A stretch of 5,983 bases of DNA from Planctomycetaceae bacterium (GCA_003455945.1 DMPQ01000352.1:3050-9032); one strand, 5' to 3'; positions 1 through 5,983 are shown, counted from the first letter of the stretch. The notes: a model not told the origin generated them from the letters alone. Made by a program: numbers and translations.

Positions 1-78
1 ACCTCCGAGGTCGACGTCCGGGGTCGACGACGCGACGAACGCGTGTCGCTCTACCGACCAACGAACACGCCGCGCAGG

Positions 79-107
79 ATCGCCGAACCCCACACGGTTC
101 GGGCGAT
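79..107 (-). terminator. Bulged hairpin downstream of the DUF1559 gene
   Basis: ATCG plus CCGAACC (79-89) pairs with GGTTCGG (96-102) and CGAT (104-107), leaving a single bulged G at 103 and a 6-nt loop. The total is 11 base pairs. It lies about 80 nt after the DUF1559 stop in a 187-nt stretch where I see no gene. There is no U-tract on either strand. It may mark the 3' end of the lipoprotein-DUF1559 transcript. Confidence 0.35.
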
Positions 108-187
108 TCCTGAGCGGCGTGTCGCAGCTCGAATGCCATCGGACGATCAAGCTGGATCGAAACCGATCCGACCTCCGCGAATCCGCA

Positions 188-1159
188 TCACTGGACCGAG
201 ACCGGTTCGCCTCCGCCGCGAGTCACCAGGCGGGCCAGATCGCGGATCCCGAGATTGCGGTTCAGCAGGCGAACCGAGCCGTCGGCAAACGCCGCGTTGG
301 CTCCGCCCGGGTGGAACGAGAAGATCTCGGAGGTCCCTTCGCTGCCGTAGTACGGATGCGGAAAGGCGGCGCTCCCGATGTCCTCGCCGTTGGTGAAGTT
401 GATCGCGCCGGGGCCCGGAAACGTCGTGCCGTCGAGCGACGAGCCGTCGATCGAGAAGTCGCTGGCCGGGCGCGACCAGCCACCGGCGTTGAGCCGATTC
501 TGCGGCAGCGTGCCGACCAGCTTGCGCAGCCGATAGACGAACGGCCGTCCCGCCGACTCGGCATACAGCAGCGTGTTCGACGTCCCGTCGGTGATGTCGG
601 CCAACCGCGGCGTGCCGTTCTTCGGCATCGCACCGGCTCCGTATTCGTCGACCAGTCCCAGATAGTGAAGTCGCTGGTCGACGCCGATCGTCGGCGAATA
701 GTCGGTGACGGCGACGAGCGTCCCGCTCCACGGAGTCGCCTCGGGGATACCGTCGCGACGGCCGAACTGCGGCGTCGACGGGCAGTTGTAGACCTGGATG
801 TCGGTCGACGTGACCGGCAGGTTGATCGTGTCGAACCAGTTCGAGGACTGGTCATAACGATCGAAGAGCGTCTGCTGCTCGATGTACGGCAGCAGGAAGG
901 TCAGACCGGCGATGCGCGGCAGCGGCGTCAATCCGGGCGGGCGGACGCTCGAGGGGAGCGAACCGCGCGTGTCGTGGAAGTTGTGCGCACCGATGGCGAG
1001 CTGCCGGAGGTGATTCGAGCACTGGGTGCGCCGCGCCGCTTCGCGCGCCATCTGGACGGCGGGCAACAGCAGCGAGACGAGAACGCCGATGATGGCGATC
1101 ACCACGAGCAGTTCGACGAGCGTGAATCCGCCGCGGCGGATCGAACGGGAAACGGACAT
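188..1159 (-). CDS. DUF1559 domain-containing protein with type IV pilin-like N-terminal methylation signal
   Basis: A 323-residue protein of the planctomycete DUF1559 family. The N-terminus RRGGFTLVELLVVIAIIGVL is a class III (prepilin) signal: cleavage is expected between G11 and F12, with the conserved glutamate at +5 (E16) followed by a hydrophobic helix to about residue 36. Family marks follow: CSNHLRQLAIGAHNFHD (47-63), NCPSTP (125-130), ITDGTSNTLLYAES (189-202) and an H-X9-DG motif near the end (H283, D293-G294). It is probably processed by a prepilin peptidase and assembled or displayed at the cell surface; the molecular function is not established. The frame opens at an ATG at 1204, but that has no ribosome-binding site. 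The ATG at 1159 has AGGAG with 8 nt spacing and puts the pilin motif at the expected distance. It lies downstream of the lipoprotein gene. Confidence 0.95.
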   Translation of the reverse strand: MSVSRSIRRGGFTLVELLVVIAIIGVLVSLLLPAVQMAREAARRTQCSNHLRQLAIGAHNFHDTRGSLPSSVRPPGLTPLPRIAGLTFLLPYIEQQTLFDRYDQSSNWFDTINLPVTSTDIQVYNCPSTPQFGRRDGIPEATPWSGTLVAVTDYSPTIGVDQRLHYLGLVDEYGAGAMPKNGTPRLADITDGTSNTLLYAESAGRPFVYRLRKLVGTLPQNRLNAGGWSRPASDFSIDGSSLDGTTFPGPGAINFTNGEDIGSAAFPHPYYGSEGTSEIFSFHPGGANAAFADGSVRLLNRNLGIRDLARLVTRGGGEPVSVQ

Positions 1160-1167
1160 GATCGGAA

Positions 1168-1172
1168 CTCCT
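1168..1172 (-). promoter_or_regulatory. Ribosome-binding site deciding the DUF1559 start
   Basis: AGGAG lies 8 nt before the ATG at 1159. The alternative in-frame ATG at 1204 has no comparable site, so this element fixes the start 15 codons downstream of it. Confidence 0.8.
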
Positions 1173-1210
1173 GATTGCGTTCGTGTTCGAAGGCTTGATT
1201 TCATGCGAGG

Positions 1211-1241
1211 CCGATCGGGCGAGACGTTCTCGCGCGATCGG
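1211..1241 (-). terminator. Strong intercistronic hairpin between lipoprotein and DUF1559 genes
   Basis: Positions 1211-1217 (CCGATCG) pair with 1235-1241 (CGATCGG), and 1219-1224 (GCGAGA) pair with 1228-1233 (TCTCGC), with one mismatch at 1218/1234 and a 3-nt loop. That gives 13 Watson-Crick pairs. It starts 17 nt after the lipoprotein stop. There is no U-tract downstream, so it could be a weak or partial terminator, an RNase barrier or a processing site giving the DUF1559 message a separate level. The pairing is seen directly; the role is inferred. Confidence 0.5.
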
Positions 1242-1258
1242 AACGAAGGCGAAGCGAC

Positions 1259-1852
1259 TCAGCGCCGGACCTCGTAGTCCGGAACGGTGTTGGGTCCGAG
1301 AGCGACGGTGAAGCGAAACGGAGACGCGGTCCGATCGGCGAGCGATCGGTCGAGCACGTTCGGCCCCGGCTCGATGCCGTTCGGCCCTTCGACCGTCTCG
1401 AACTTCAGCACCGTGATGACGTAATCGCCGGCCGGCGCTCCGTCCGCGGAATCGAAGGTGGTCAGGACGAAGCGCCCGTCGGCATCGGTCGTTCCGCGCG
1501 GCGACAGCTCCGCGAGCGAGACGTCGGTCGGATGAAAGACGACCATGGCGCCGACCAGCGGCTGGCCGCCGTCGACGATCCGCCCTTGAACCGGATGGAC
1601 GGCGATCCGCGACTCGCCGCCGCAGCCGATCGGCAGCAGCGTCGCGGCCAGCAGCGCACTCCAGAGAGCTCGGCGCCCGGTTCGACGAACCGAGCCCGAA
1701 CGCGGACCGATCGACCGACAGCGATCGGTCGCTCCGCGCGCATCGGAAGCGATGCGTTCGCGGCACGAGACAGGCCGATCCGACGAGGTCGATGCGGCAA
1801 CAGCGGACGGGACACGGGTCCGCTCGCTCGGAGCGGACAGGAACCGGAACAT
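1259..1852 (-). CDS. Putative lipoprotein with carboxypeptidase-regulatory-like (transthyretin-like) domain
   Basis: A 197-residue protein predicted to be lipid-anchored. A basic stretch RRTGRR (56-61) precedes a short hydrophobic segment, ALWSALLAATLLPIGC, ending in a lipobox with the lipidated cysteine at 77. The mature part shows the beta-sandwich pattern of carboxypeptidase-regulatory-like domains common in planctomycete lipoproteins: VQGRIVDGGQPLVGAMVVF (88-106), TDADGRFVL (122-130) and AGDYVITV (141-148). The start at 1852 is the only ATG, GTG or TTG I find in the stretch before the lipobox, and it has GGGAG 8 nt upstream. This leaves an odd 55-residue Ser/Arg-rich leader before the signal helix. 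The gene precedes a DUF1559 gene by 99 nt in the same direction, a pairing seen often in planctomycetes. Its precise function is unknown. Confidence 0.82.
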   Translation of the reverse strand: MFRFLSAPSERTRVPSAVAASTSSDRPVSCRERIASDARGATDRCRSIGPRSGSVRRTGRRALWSALLAATLLPIGCGGESRIAVHPVQGRIVDGGQPLVGAMVVFHPTDVSLAELSPRGTTDADGRFVLTTFDSADGAPAGDYVITVLKFETVEGPNGIEPGPNVLDRSLADRTASPFRFTVALGPNTVPDYEVRR

Positions 1853-1856
1853 GGCT

Positions 1857-1870
1857 GACTCTCCCGAGTC
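1857..1870 (-). promoter_or_regulatory. Ribosome-binding site of the lipoprotein gene inside a small hairpin
   Basis: Read on the minus strand, GACTC GGGA GAGTC forms a 5-bp stem closed by a GGGA loop, which fits the stable GNRA tetraloop pattern. The ribosome-binding core GGGAG (1861-1865) is in the loop and the first base of the 3' arm, 8 nt before the ATG at 1852. The site supports this start. Partial sequestration of the site is possible but unproven. Confidence 0.45.
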
Positions 1871-1990
1871 GGCTCGCGTCTCCGGTGCTCCGGTCGACCG
1901 AGATCGTCGTCTGGCTGAGATACCTCCCGCGGATCGGGTCGGTCCGGACTCGGGCGCCGTTTCCTGACGGACGCGCGAGTCGAGTGGTTC

Positions 1991-2011
1991 GAGTCGCGTC
2001 GATCGCGACTC
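1991..2011 (-). terminator. Stem-loop after the sulfate operon
   Basis: GAGTCGCG (1991-1998) and CGCGACTC (2004-2011) form a perfect 8-bp stem around a 5-nt loop. It begins 17 nt beyond the stop of the DUF2292 gene, where the end of the sulfate operon would be expected. No U-run follows on the minus strand, so if it ends transcription it is of the tail-less kind or works with Rho. The rest of the 1853-2028 gap shows no promoter that I can defend. Confidence 0.4.
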
Positions 2012-2028
2012 ATTCGTCGTCGAGCGGA

Positions 2029-2223
2029 CTAGCGTCCTCCGCGCAGACGGACCTTTTCGGTCCGATCGATCTGCACGATGACTCCGTCCTGAACCAGGAT
2101 GTTGACGCTGCCGAACCTCAGTTCGCGCAGCGCCTCGACCACCCGTTCGATCGCGGCGGGCTCGTGGGGGCCCGTGCGACGTTCGTCGCGGGCCGAGTCG
2201 TTCGTTCGATCGTCGAGGGGCAT
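2029..2223 (-). CDS. Small DUF2292 (YezD-family) protein
   Basis: A 64-residue protein with a variable charged N-terminal part (residues 1-20) and a conserved core from about 24 to 60. The core reads IERVVEALRELRFGSVNILV followed by QDGVIVQIDRTEKVRL, matching the DUF2292/YezD pattern (helix, then a small beta segment ending in QI(D/E)RTEK). The family has no established biochemical function. There is no signal peptide or membrane segment, so it should be cytoplasmic. Two starts are possible. The ATG at 2262 is only 6 nt after the cysA stop but has no ribosome-binding site. The ATG at 2223 has GGAG with 9 nt spacing and is preferred; the longer form would add 13 residues and make 77. The position directly after cysA in the same direction suggests co-transcription with the sulfate importer and a role in sulfur metabolism, which is inference only. 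Confidence 0.85.
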   Translation of the reverse strand: MPLDDRTNDSARDERRTGPHEPAAIERVVEALRELRFGSVNILVQDGVIVQIDRTEKVRLRGGR

Positions 2224-2232
2224 CGGTGCGGA

Positions 2233-2236
2233 CTCC
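2233..2236 (-). promoter_or_regulatory. Ribosome-binding site favouring the shorter DUF2292 start
   Basis: GGAG lies 9 nt before the ATG at 2223. The upstream ATG at 2262 is preceded by a sequence without purine-rich complementarity to 16S rRNA, although coupling to the cysA stop 6 nt away could still allow its use. Confidence 0.6.
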
Positions 2237-2268
2237 GTTCGCGATCTTGCGTTACGAGGCATTTCGGA

Positions 2269-3342
2269 TCAGATCGAGTAGTCGGGCACGAACGCGCGGA
2301 CATGTCGCGGAAAGACCTCCAGCCGTTCACCGTCGATCGGCGAGAGTTCATGCCAGCGCTCGAACGGCAGATCGACCTGCAGCGCGACTCCGTCGACCGT
2401 CTCGAGCAGCACCTTGGCGCACGAGCCGGCGGGGACCGATCGCAAGACGGTCGCGGTGAGTCCGTCCTGTCGCCCCGAGTCGCGGGCGAGATCGAGTTCG
2501 TGGGGTCGGACGTACAGTCGGACCTGATCGGCCGTGTGGGAGGGGACATTGGCGCACGGCAGTCGGAGCGTGCCGAAGTCGGCCTCGCCGCGATGCACTC
2601 GCCCGCTGAAGACGTTGACGGTCCCCAGAAAGTCCATCACGAACTCGGTGGCCGGAGCATGGAAGACCTCATGCGGCGTGCCGACCTGTTCGATGCGCGC
2701 CTGGTTCATGACGACGACTCGGTCGGCCACCTCCAGCGCCTCGTCCTGATCGTGCGTCACGAGAATCGTCGTGATGTGAAGTTCGGAATGCAGTCGGCGG
2801 AGCCAGGCGCGAAGTCCGGCGCGGACCTTCGCGTCGAGCGCTCCGAACGGTTCGTCCAGCAGCAGCACCCGCGGCTCGATCGCCAGCGCCCGGGCGAGCG
2901 CGACGCGCTGCCGCTGGCCTCCGGAGAGCTGAGCGGGAAAGCGACCGCCGAATCCTTCGAGCTGCACCATCGACAACAGCTTCTCGACCCGCTCGCGGAT
3001 CTCGGCCTTCGACGGGCGGACCTTCCGCGGGCGGACGCGGAGTCCGAACGCGACGTTCTCGAAGACCGTCATGTGCCGGAAGAGGGCGTAGTGCTGAAAG
3101 ACGAAGCCGACCTGGCGATCGCGAACGTCGCGGCCGCGGACATCGTCGCCGAGAAAGAGGATCTCGCCCGAACCCGGGTCCGGCGTCTCCATGCCGGCGA
3201 TCAGTCGCAGCAGCGTCGTCTTGCCCGAACCCGACGGGCCGAGCAGCGCCAGCAGCTCTCCCTGTTCGACCTTCAGATCGACGGCATCGAGCACCTTGCG
3301 GCCGCCGAACGACTTGCTCACGTTGCGGACTTCGATGCTCAT
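2269..3342 (-). CDS. cysA: Sulfate/thiosulfate ABC transporter ATP-binding protein CysA
   Basis: Cytoplasmic ATPase that drives sulfate import, 357 residues. All nucleotide-binding motifs are intact: Walker [10 protein letters not shown] (35-43), Q-loop FQHYALF with Q83, signature LSGGQRQR (139-146), Walker B VLLLDEP (159-165), D-loop GALD (167-170) and switch histidine in THD (H197). After about residue 240 comes a C-terminal OB-like (TOBE-type) domain containing [10 protein letters not shown] (276-285), typical of CysA. The frame has no stop upstream for more than 1.5 kb, so the open frame looks much longer. The start at 3342 is chosen because the protein begins [13 protein letters not shown] like its family, has GGAG 10 nt upstream and overlaps the cysW stop by 4 nt. 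A related anion transporter is conceivable from this subunit alone, but Sbp, CysT and CysW settle the substrate class. Confidence 0.96.
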   Translation of the reverse strand: MSIEVRNVSKSFGGRKVLDAVDLKVEQGELLALLGPSGSGKTTLLRLIAGMETPDPGSGEILFLGDDVRGRDVRDRQVGFVFQHYALFRHMTVFENVAFGLRVRPRKVRPSKAEIRERVEKLLSMVQLEGFGGRFPAQLSGGQRQRVALARALAIEPRVLLLDEPFGALDAKVRAGLRAWLRRLHSELHITTILVTHDQDEALEVADRVVVMNQARIEQVGTPHEVFHAPATEFVMDFLGTVNVFSGRVHRGEADFGTLRLPCANVPSHTADQVRLYVRPHELDLARDSGRQDGLTATVLRSVPAGSCAKVLLETVDGVALQVDLPFERWHELSPIDGERLEVFPRHVRAFVPDYSI

Positions 3343-4190
3343 GACGTCGTCGCTCCGGCCAGGGAGAGTTCCGACGCCGTGCGGCGCGAGGTCCAGCGCT
3401 TGACCGCCAGCGTCACCAGCCCGAGCAGCGCCAGGAGCGAGGCGATCGCGAAGGCGGCCGTCACGTCGTAGTCGTTGTAGAGAATCTCGATGTGCAGGGG
3501 CATCGTGTTCGTCCGGCCGCGGACATGTCCCGACACCACCGAGACCGCTCCGAACTCTCCCATCGCTCGCGCGTTGCACAGCAGGACTCCGTACAGCAGG
3601 GCCCAGCGGATGTTGGGCAAGGTGATTCGTCGGAAGATCTGCCAACCGCCGGCTCCCAGCGAACGGGCCGCGATCTCCTCTTCGGCCCCTTGCTCGAGCA
3701 TCAGCGGAATCAATTCCCGTGCGACGAACGGAAAGGTGACGAAGAGCGTGGCGAGCACGATCCCGGGGACGGCGAAGATCACCTTCACGTCCCAGTCGTC
3801 GAGCCACGGTCCGAACCAGCCGCGGGCGCCGAAGACCAGTACCCAGATCAGTCCCGAGATCACCGGCGAGACGGCGAACGGCAGATCGATCAGCGAAATC
3901 AGCAGCTCGCGCCCCGGAAAGACGAACTTGGCGATCGCCCACGAGGCGACGAGCCCGAAGACCAGATTCAGCGGGACCGCGATGCCGGCCGCCAGGCAGG
4001 TCAGCCAGATCGCATGGAGCGCGGCCGGATCGGCGAGCGCTCGCGAATAGCCGCCGATCCCGTCCCGCAACGCCTGGACGAAGATCGCGGCGACCGGCAG
4101 GGCGATCAGCACGATCATCCCGCCGACCGTCAGGCCGATCGCCAGCGCCGGGCCGAGTCGAAGACCGAGCTGTCGTCGCGTGCCGCTCAT
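3339..4190 (-). CDS. cysW: Sulfate ABC transporter permease subunit CysW
   Basis: Second inner-membrane permease of the sulfate importer, 283 residues, within the usual length range. Hydrophobic segments are seen at about 13-40, 59-86, 97-120, 137-157, 195-205 and 244-263. The EAA loop is at about 171-191 ([20 protein letters not shown]). The conserved [17 protein letters not shown] stretch at about 206-222 and the following [12 protein letters not shown] are characteristic of CysW rather than CysT. The start at 4190 has a strong GGAGG with 8 nt spacing, which overlaps the 3' end of cysT. The stop overlaps the cysA start in an ATGA arrangement, suggesting translational coupling and matched subunit amounts. 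The identity is firm. Confidence 0.95.
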   Translation of the reverse strand: MSGTRRQLGLRLGPALAIGLTVGGMIVLIALPVAAIFVQALRDGIGGYSRALADPAALHAIWLTCLAAGIAVPLNLVFGLVASWAIAKFVFPGRELLISLIDLPFAVSPVISGLIWVLVFGARGWFGPWLDDWDVKVIFAVPGIVLATLFVTFPFVARELIPLMLEQGAEEEIAARSLGAGGWQIFRRITLPNIRWALLYGVLLCNARAMGEFGAVSVVSGHVRGRTNTMPLHIEILYNDYDVTAAFAIASLLALLGLVTLAVKRWTSRRTASELSLAGATTS

Positions 4191-4193
4191 GCC

Positions 4194-5033
4194 TCAACCC
4201 TCCGATCCGAGCAGGCGACGGACACGCTGCTGCAGCAGGTTGATCGCCAGCAGGATCAGGAACGAAGCGCCGAGCATCACCACGGCGATCGCCGCCGCAC
4301 CGTTCGTGTCGTACTGCTCGAGCTTCGTGACGATCAGCAGCGAGACGATCTCGGTCCTGAACGGCATGTTCCCCGAGATGAAGACGACCGAGCCGTATTC
4401 GCCCAGCCCGCGGGCAAAGGCGAGAGCAAAGCCGGTCACTGCCGCCGGGACGAGGGCGGGCAACAGGACCCGCGCGAAGATCGCGAAGCGCCCGGCGCCG
4501 AGCCCCGCTGCAGCTGCTTCCTGCTCGGCATCGAGCTCCTCGATCGCCGGCTGCAGCGTCCGAACGACGAACGGCAGACCGATGAAGGCGAGTGCCAGGA
4601 AGATGCCCCACGACGTGTAGGCGACTCGAATGCCGAAACCGTCCAGCCACGAACCGATCCAGCCGTTCGAGGCCCAGATCGCGGTCAGGGCGATCCCCGA
4701 CACGGCGGTCGGCAACGTGAACGGAATGTCGATCGTCGCGTCGAGCAGGTCGCGTCCCGGAAAGCGGTAGCGGACCAAGGTCCAGGCGACGAGGAACCCG
4801 AAGACGAGATCGAAGAGCGCGGCGGCGGCCGAGAGACCGAACGTCAGCCGATACGACGCCAAGACTCGCGCATCGAAGACCGCCTCGCGGAACGACTCCC
4901 ACGTCAGGTTCCCGAGCTGCAGGAACAGGCTGGAGAGCGGAAGCAGGACGATCAGCAGCAGGTAGACCAGCGTGTACGCCATCGTCGGCGCGAAGCCGGG
5001 CAAGGGGCTGGGTCGTCGAAACGTCGAACTCAT
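4194..5033 (-). CDS. cysT: Sulfate ABC transporter permease subunit CysT (CysU)
   Basis: Inner-membrane permease that pairs with CysW to form the sulfate channel. From the chosen start it is 279 residues, close to the usual 275-280. Hydrophobic segments are visible at about 17-40, 63-86, 107-121, 139-158, 194-209 and 247-265. The cytoplasmic EAA loop that docks on the ATPase lies at about 172-192 ([21 protein letters not shown] region). Other family-typical stretches are [24 protein letters not shown] split around 90-113 and the [16 protein letters not shown] region at about 209-224. The frame could start at an ATG at 5108, adding 25 Pro/Arg-rich residues. That ATG has no ribosome-binding site, whereas the ATG at 5033 follows AGAGG with 5 nt spacing and gives the family length, so 5033 is preferred. 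The stop is 3 nt before cysW. Confidence 0.95.
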   Translation of the reverse strand: MSSTFRRPSPLPGFAPTMAYTLVYLLLIVLLPLSSLFLQLGNLTWESFREAVFDARVLASYRLTFGLSAAAALFDLVFGFLVAWTLVRYRFPGRDLLDATIDIPFTLPTAVSGIALTAIWASNGWIGSWLDGFGIRVAYTSWGIFLALAFIGLPFVVRTLQPAIEELDAEQEAAAAGLGAGRFAIFARVLLPALVPAAVTGFALAFARGLGEYGSVVFISGNMPFRTEIVSLLIVTKLEQYDTNGAAAIAVVMLGASFLILLAINLLQQRVRRLLGSEG

Positions 5034-5038
5034 CGATT

Positions 5039-5043
5039 CCTCT
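5039..5043 (-). promoter_or_regulatory. Ribosome-binding site deciding the cysT start
   Basis: AGAGG lies 5 nt before the ATG at 5033. The in-frame ATG at 5108 has only a GC-rich, non-purine context upstream, so the shorter protein of normal CysT length is preferred. Confidence 0.7.
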
Positions 5044-5080
5044 TCAGGCCGCTTCCCTGCGGCATCGGGTCGGGGAGCTT

Positions 5081-5098
5081 CGGTTCCGCGCGGAACCG
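5081..5098. repeat. Perfect 18-bp palindrome between sbp and cysT
   Basis: The sequence CGGTTCCGCGCGGAACCG is identical to its own reverse complement. In the transcript it can fold into a 7-bp stem with a GCGC loop. It sits 42 nt after the sbp stop and 47 nt before the preferred cysT start. No U-rich tract follows, so a classical intrinsic terminator is unlikely. A hairpin here could stabilise the upstream sbp message, as is known for intercistronic hairpins after binding-protein genes in other importers, or the palindrome could be a dimeric protein operator. The palindrome is seen directly; the function is inferred. Confidence 0.6.
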
Positions 5099-5140
5099 GC
5101 CGGGTCATGTCGGACGGCGAACGGGCTCGGTCGCCGCGCG

Positions 5141-5983
5141 TCAGGGGGCCGCGCCCTCGGGACGATAGATCCGGTCGAAGGTCCCGCCGTCGTCGAAGTG
5201 CCGGCGCTGAGCGGCGGTCCAGCCGCCGAAGACCCGATCGATGGTGAAGAGTTCGAGCTGTTCGAACTTCGCCCGCTCCGCTTCGCTGAGCGTCTCGGGC
5301 TGCGACGGGCGGAAGTGATACTGCGCGGCGAGCTGCTGGCCGCGCGGCGAGTAGAGATGTTCGAGATAGGCGCGAGCCACCTCGGTCGTGCCGTGCTTCT
5401 CGGCCACGCCGCCGATCAGGGCGACCGGAGGCTCGGCCAGGATGCTGACCGACGGGACCACGATCTCGACCTGGTCCGAACCCGCCTCGGCGATCGCCAG
5501 GTGCGCCTCGTTCTCCCAGGTCAGCAGGACGTCACCGATGCCTCGCTGCAGAAAGGTGTTGGTCGATCCGCGGGCGCCGCTGTCGAGCACCGGCACGCGC
5601 TTGACCAGTTCGGTCACGAACGCTTCGGCCTTCGCCTCGGCAGCCGCCAGCCGCTCGGGATCTTCCAGTCCGTCCCAGTCGGGACCGAACTCCTGCCGCA
5701 GCACGTAGCCCCAGGCGGCGAGAATGATCCACCGCGCCCCGCCGCTCGTCTTCGGATTCGGCATCACGACCTGCGTCCGGCCGTTCGTCAGATCGCTCCA
5801 ATCGCGGATGCCGAGCGGGTTGCCGCGGCGGACCAGAAAGACGATCGTCGAGGTGTAGGGAGCGGAGCCGTTGGGGAGCTGCGATCGCCAGTCGGCGGCG
5901 AGCAGTTCGGGACGAGCCGAGGCGATCGCATCGATGTCGTAAGCCGAAGCGAGCGTGACGACGTCCGCTTCGAGACCGTCGAT
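5141..5983 (-). CDS. sbp: Sulfate/thiosulfate ABC transporter periplasmic substrate-binding protein, partial (N-terminus beyond window)
   Basis: This is the periplasmic receptor that binds sulfate (or thiosulfate) and delivers it to the CysT/CysW channel. The open frame runs to the window edge, giving 280 C-terminal residues; the signal peptide and first lobe start are not visible. The first visible residues read IDGLEADVVTLASAYDIDAI, followed by SAPYTSTIVFLVRRGNP (about 40-56) and NPKTSGGARW (about 76-85), all hallmarks of the Sbp/CysP family. Family members are about 330-350 residues, so roughly 50-70 residues are missing. A GTG at 5767 is an internal valine codon in the middle of the conserved region, not a start. 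The gene is first in the visible operon and is followed after 107 nt by cysT. The family assignment is firm. Whether it prefers sulfate or thiosulfate cannot be told from the sequence. Confidence 0.96.
   Translation of the reverse strand: MDGLEADVVTLASAYDIDAIASARPELLAADWRSQLPNGSAPYTSTIVFLVRRGNPLGIRDWSDLTNGRTQVVMPNPKTSGGARWIILAAWGYVLRQEFGPDWDGLEDPERLAAAEAKAEAFVTELVKRVPVLDSGARGSTNTFLQRGIGDVLLTWENEAHLAIAEAGSDQVEIVVPSVSILAEPPVALIGGVAEKHGTTEVARAYLEHLYSPRGQQLAAQYHFRPSQPETLSEAERAKFEQLELFTIDRVFGGWTAAQRRHFDDGGTFDRIYRPEGAAP

Noticed and set aside
56..61. Twin-arginine export signal in the lipoprotein (residue numbers 56-61 of the protein, RRTGRR)
   Set aside because: The residues after the arginine pair do not fit the twin-arginine consensus; a basic n-region of an ordinary lipoprotein signal is a simpler reading.
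119..1174. 351-codon plus-strand open frame at the low-coordinate end
   Set aside because: It is antisense to the DUF1559 gene, which has a clear pilin signal, conserved motifs and a ribosome-binding site.
2048..2064. CGGACC/GGTCCG stem with a 5-nt loop considered as a terminator
   Set aside because: It lies inside the conserved RTEKVR codons of the DUF2292 gene, so the pairing is readily explained by coding, and no U-tract follows on the transcribed strand.
1792..3471. 559-codon open frame on the plus strand
   Set aside because: It is antisense to cysA, DUF2292 and part of the lipoprotein gene, is rich in Arg, Asp and Gln without recognisable motifs, and is explained by the GC-rich codon use of the real genes.
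3343..4902. Upstream extension of the cysA frame giving an 877-residue fusion
   Set aside because: The extension is Arg-rich, out of frame with cysW and cysT, and ends exactly where a normal CysA start with a ribosome-binding site and an ATGA overlap occurs.
5034..5108. 25-residue N-terminal extension of CysT
   Set aside because: There is no ribosome-binding site at 5108, the composition is Pro/Arg-rich, and the shorter form matches the family length.
3492..5168. 558-codon open frame on the plus strand
   Set aside because: It is antisense to cysW and cysT; its Arg/Gln/Asp/Glu-rich low-complexity product is a mirror of hydrophobic codons on the other strand.
1..5983. CRISPR array, tRNA, rRNA, insertion sequence or defence system
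   Set aside because: I found no regularly spaced repeats, RNA gene signatures, transposase motifs or defence-related domains on either strand.

Overview
The window comes from a GC-rich bacterial chromosome, most likely a planctomycete. The main evidence is the gene at the low-coordinate end, a DUF1559 protein with a pseudopilin-type N-terminus and an H-X9-DG motif near its C-terminus. This family is expanded in Planctomycetes and rare elsewhere. It is preceded by a small lipoprotein with a carboxypeptidase-regulatory-like fold, a pairing common in that phylum. All six supported genes plus one partial gene lie on the minus strand, so transcription runs from position 5983 towards 1. I found no credible plus-strand gene; the long plus-strand open frames are GC-rich shadows.

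From about 5983 down to 2029 lies a sulfate/thiosulfate ABC importer operon in the order sbp (5' end outside the window), cysT, cysW, cysA and a small DUF2292 (YezD-like) gene. Sbp would capture sulfate in the periplasm, CysT and CysW form the membrane channel, and CysA is the ATPase. cysT-cysW are 3 nt apart and cysW-cysA overlap by 4 nt (ATGA), which suggests translational coupling. The sbp-cysT gap is longer (107 nt) and contains a perfect 18-bp palindrome. The DUF2292 gene follows cysA closely and is probably the last gene of the operon. The promoter must lie upstream of sbp, outside the window.

From 2028 down to 1853 is a 176-bp intergenic stretch with a perfect 8-bp stem-loop just after the DUF2292 stop. 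It probably separates the sulfate operon from a second unit made of the lipoprotein gene (1852-1259) and the DUF1559 gene (1159-188). The 99-bp gap between these two holds the strongest secondary structure in the window, a 14-position stem with one mismatch and a 3-nt loop. The last 187 bp contain another bulged hairpin, a possible 3' end for this unit.

The window is mostly conventional. The points worth a second look are the DUF2292 gene at the end of the sulfate operon, the U-tract-less hairpins in the intergenic gaps, the unusually long N-terminal region of the lipoprotein, and a marked excess of CGATCG, including seven copies of GCGATCGC (the octamer known as HIP1 in cyanobacteria).
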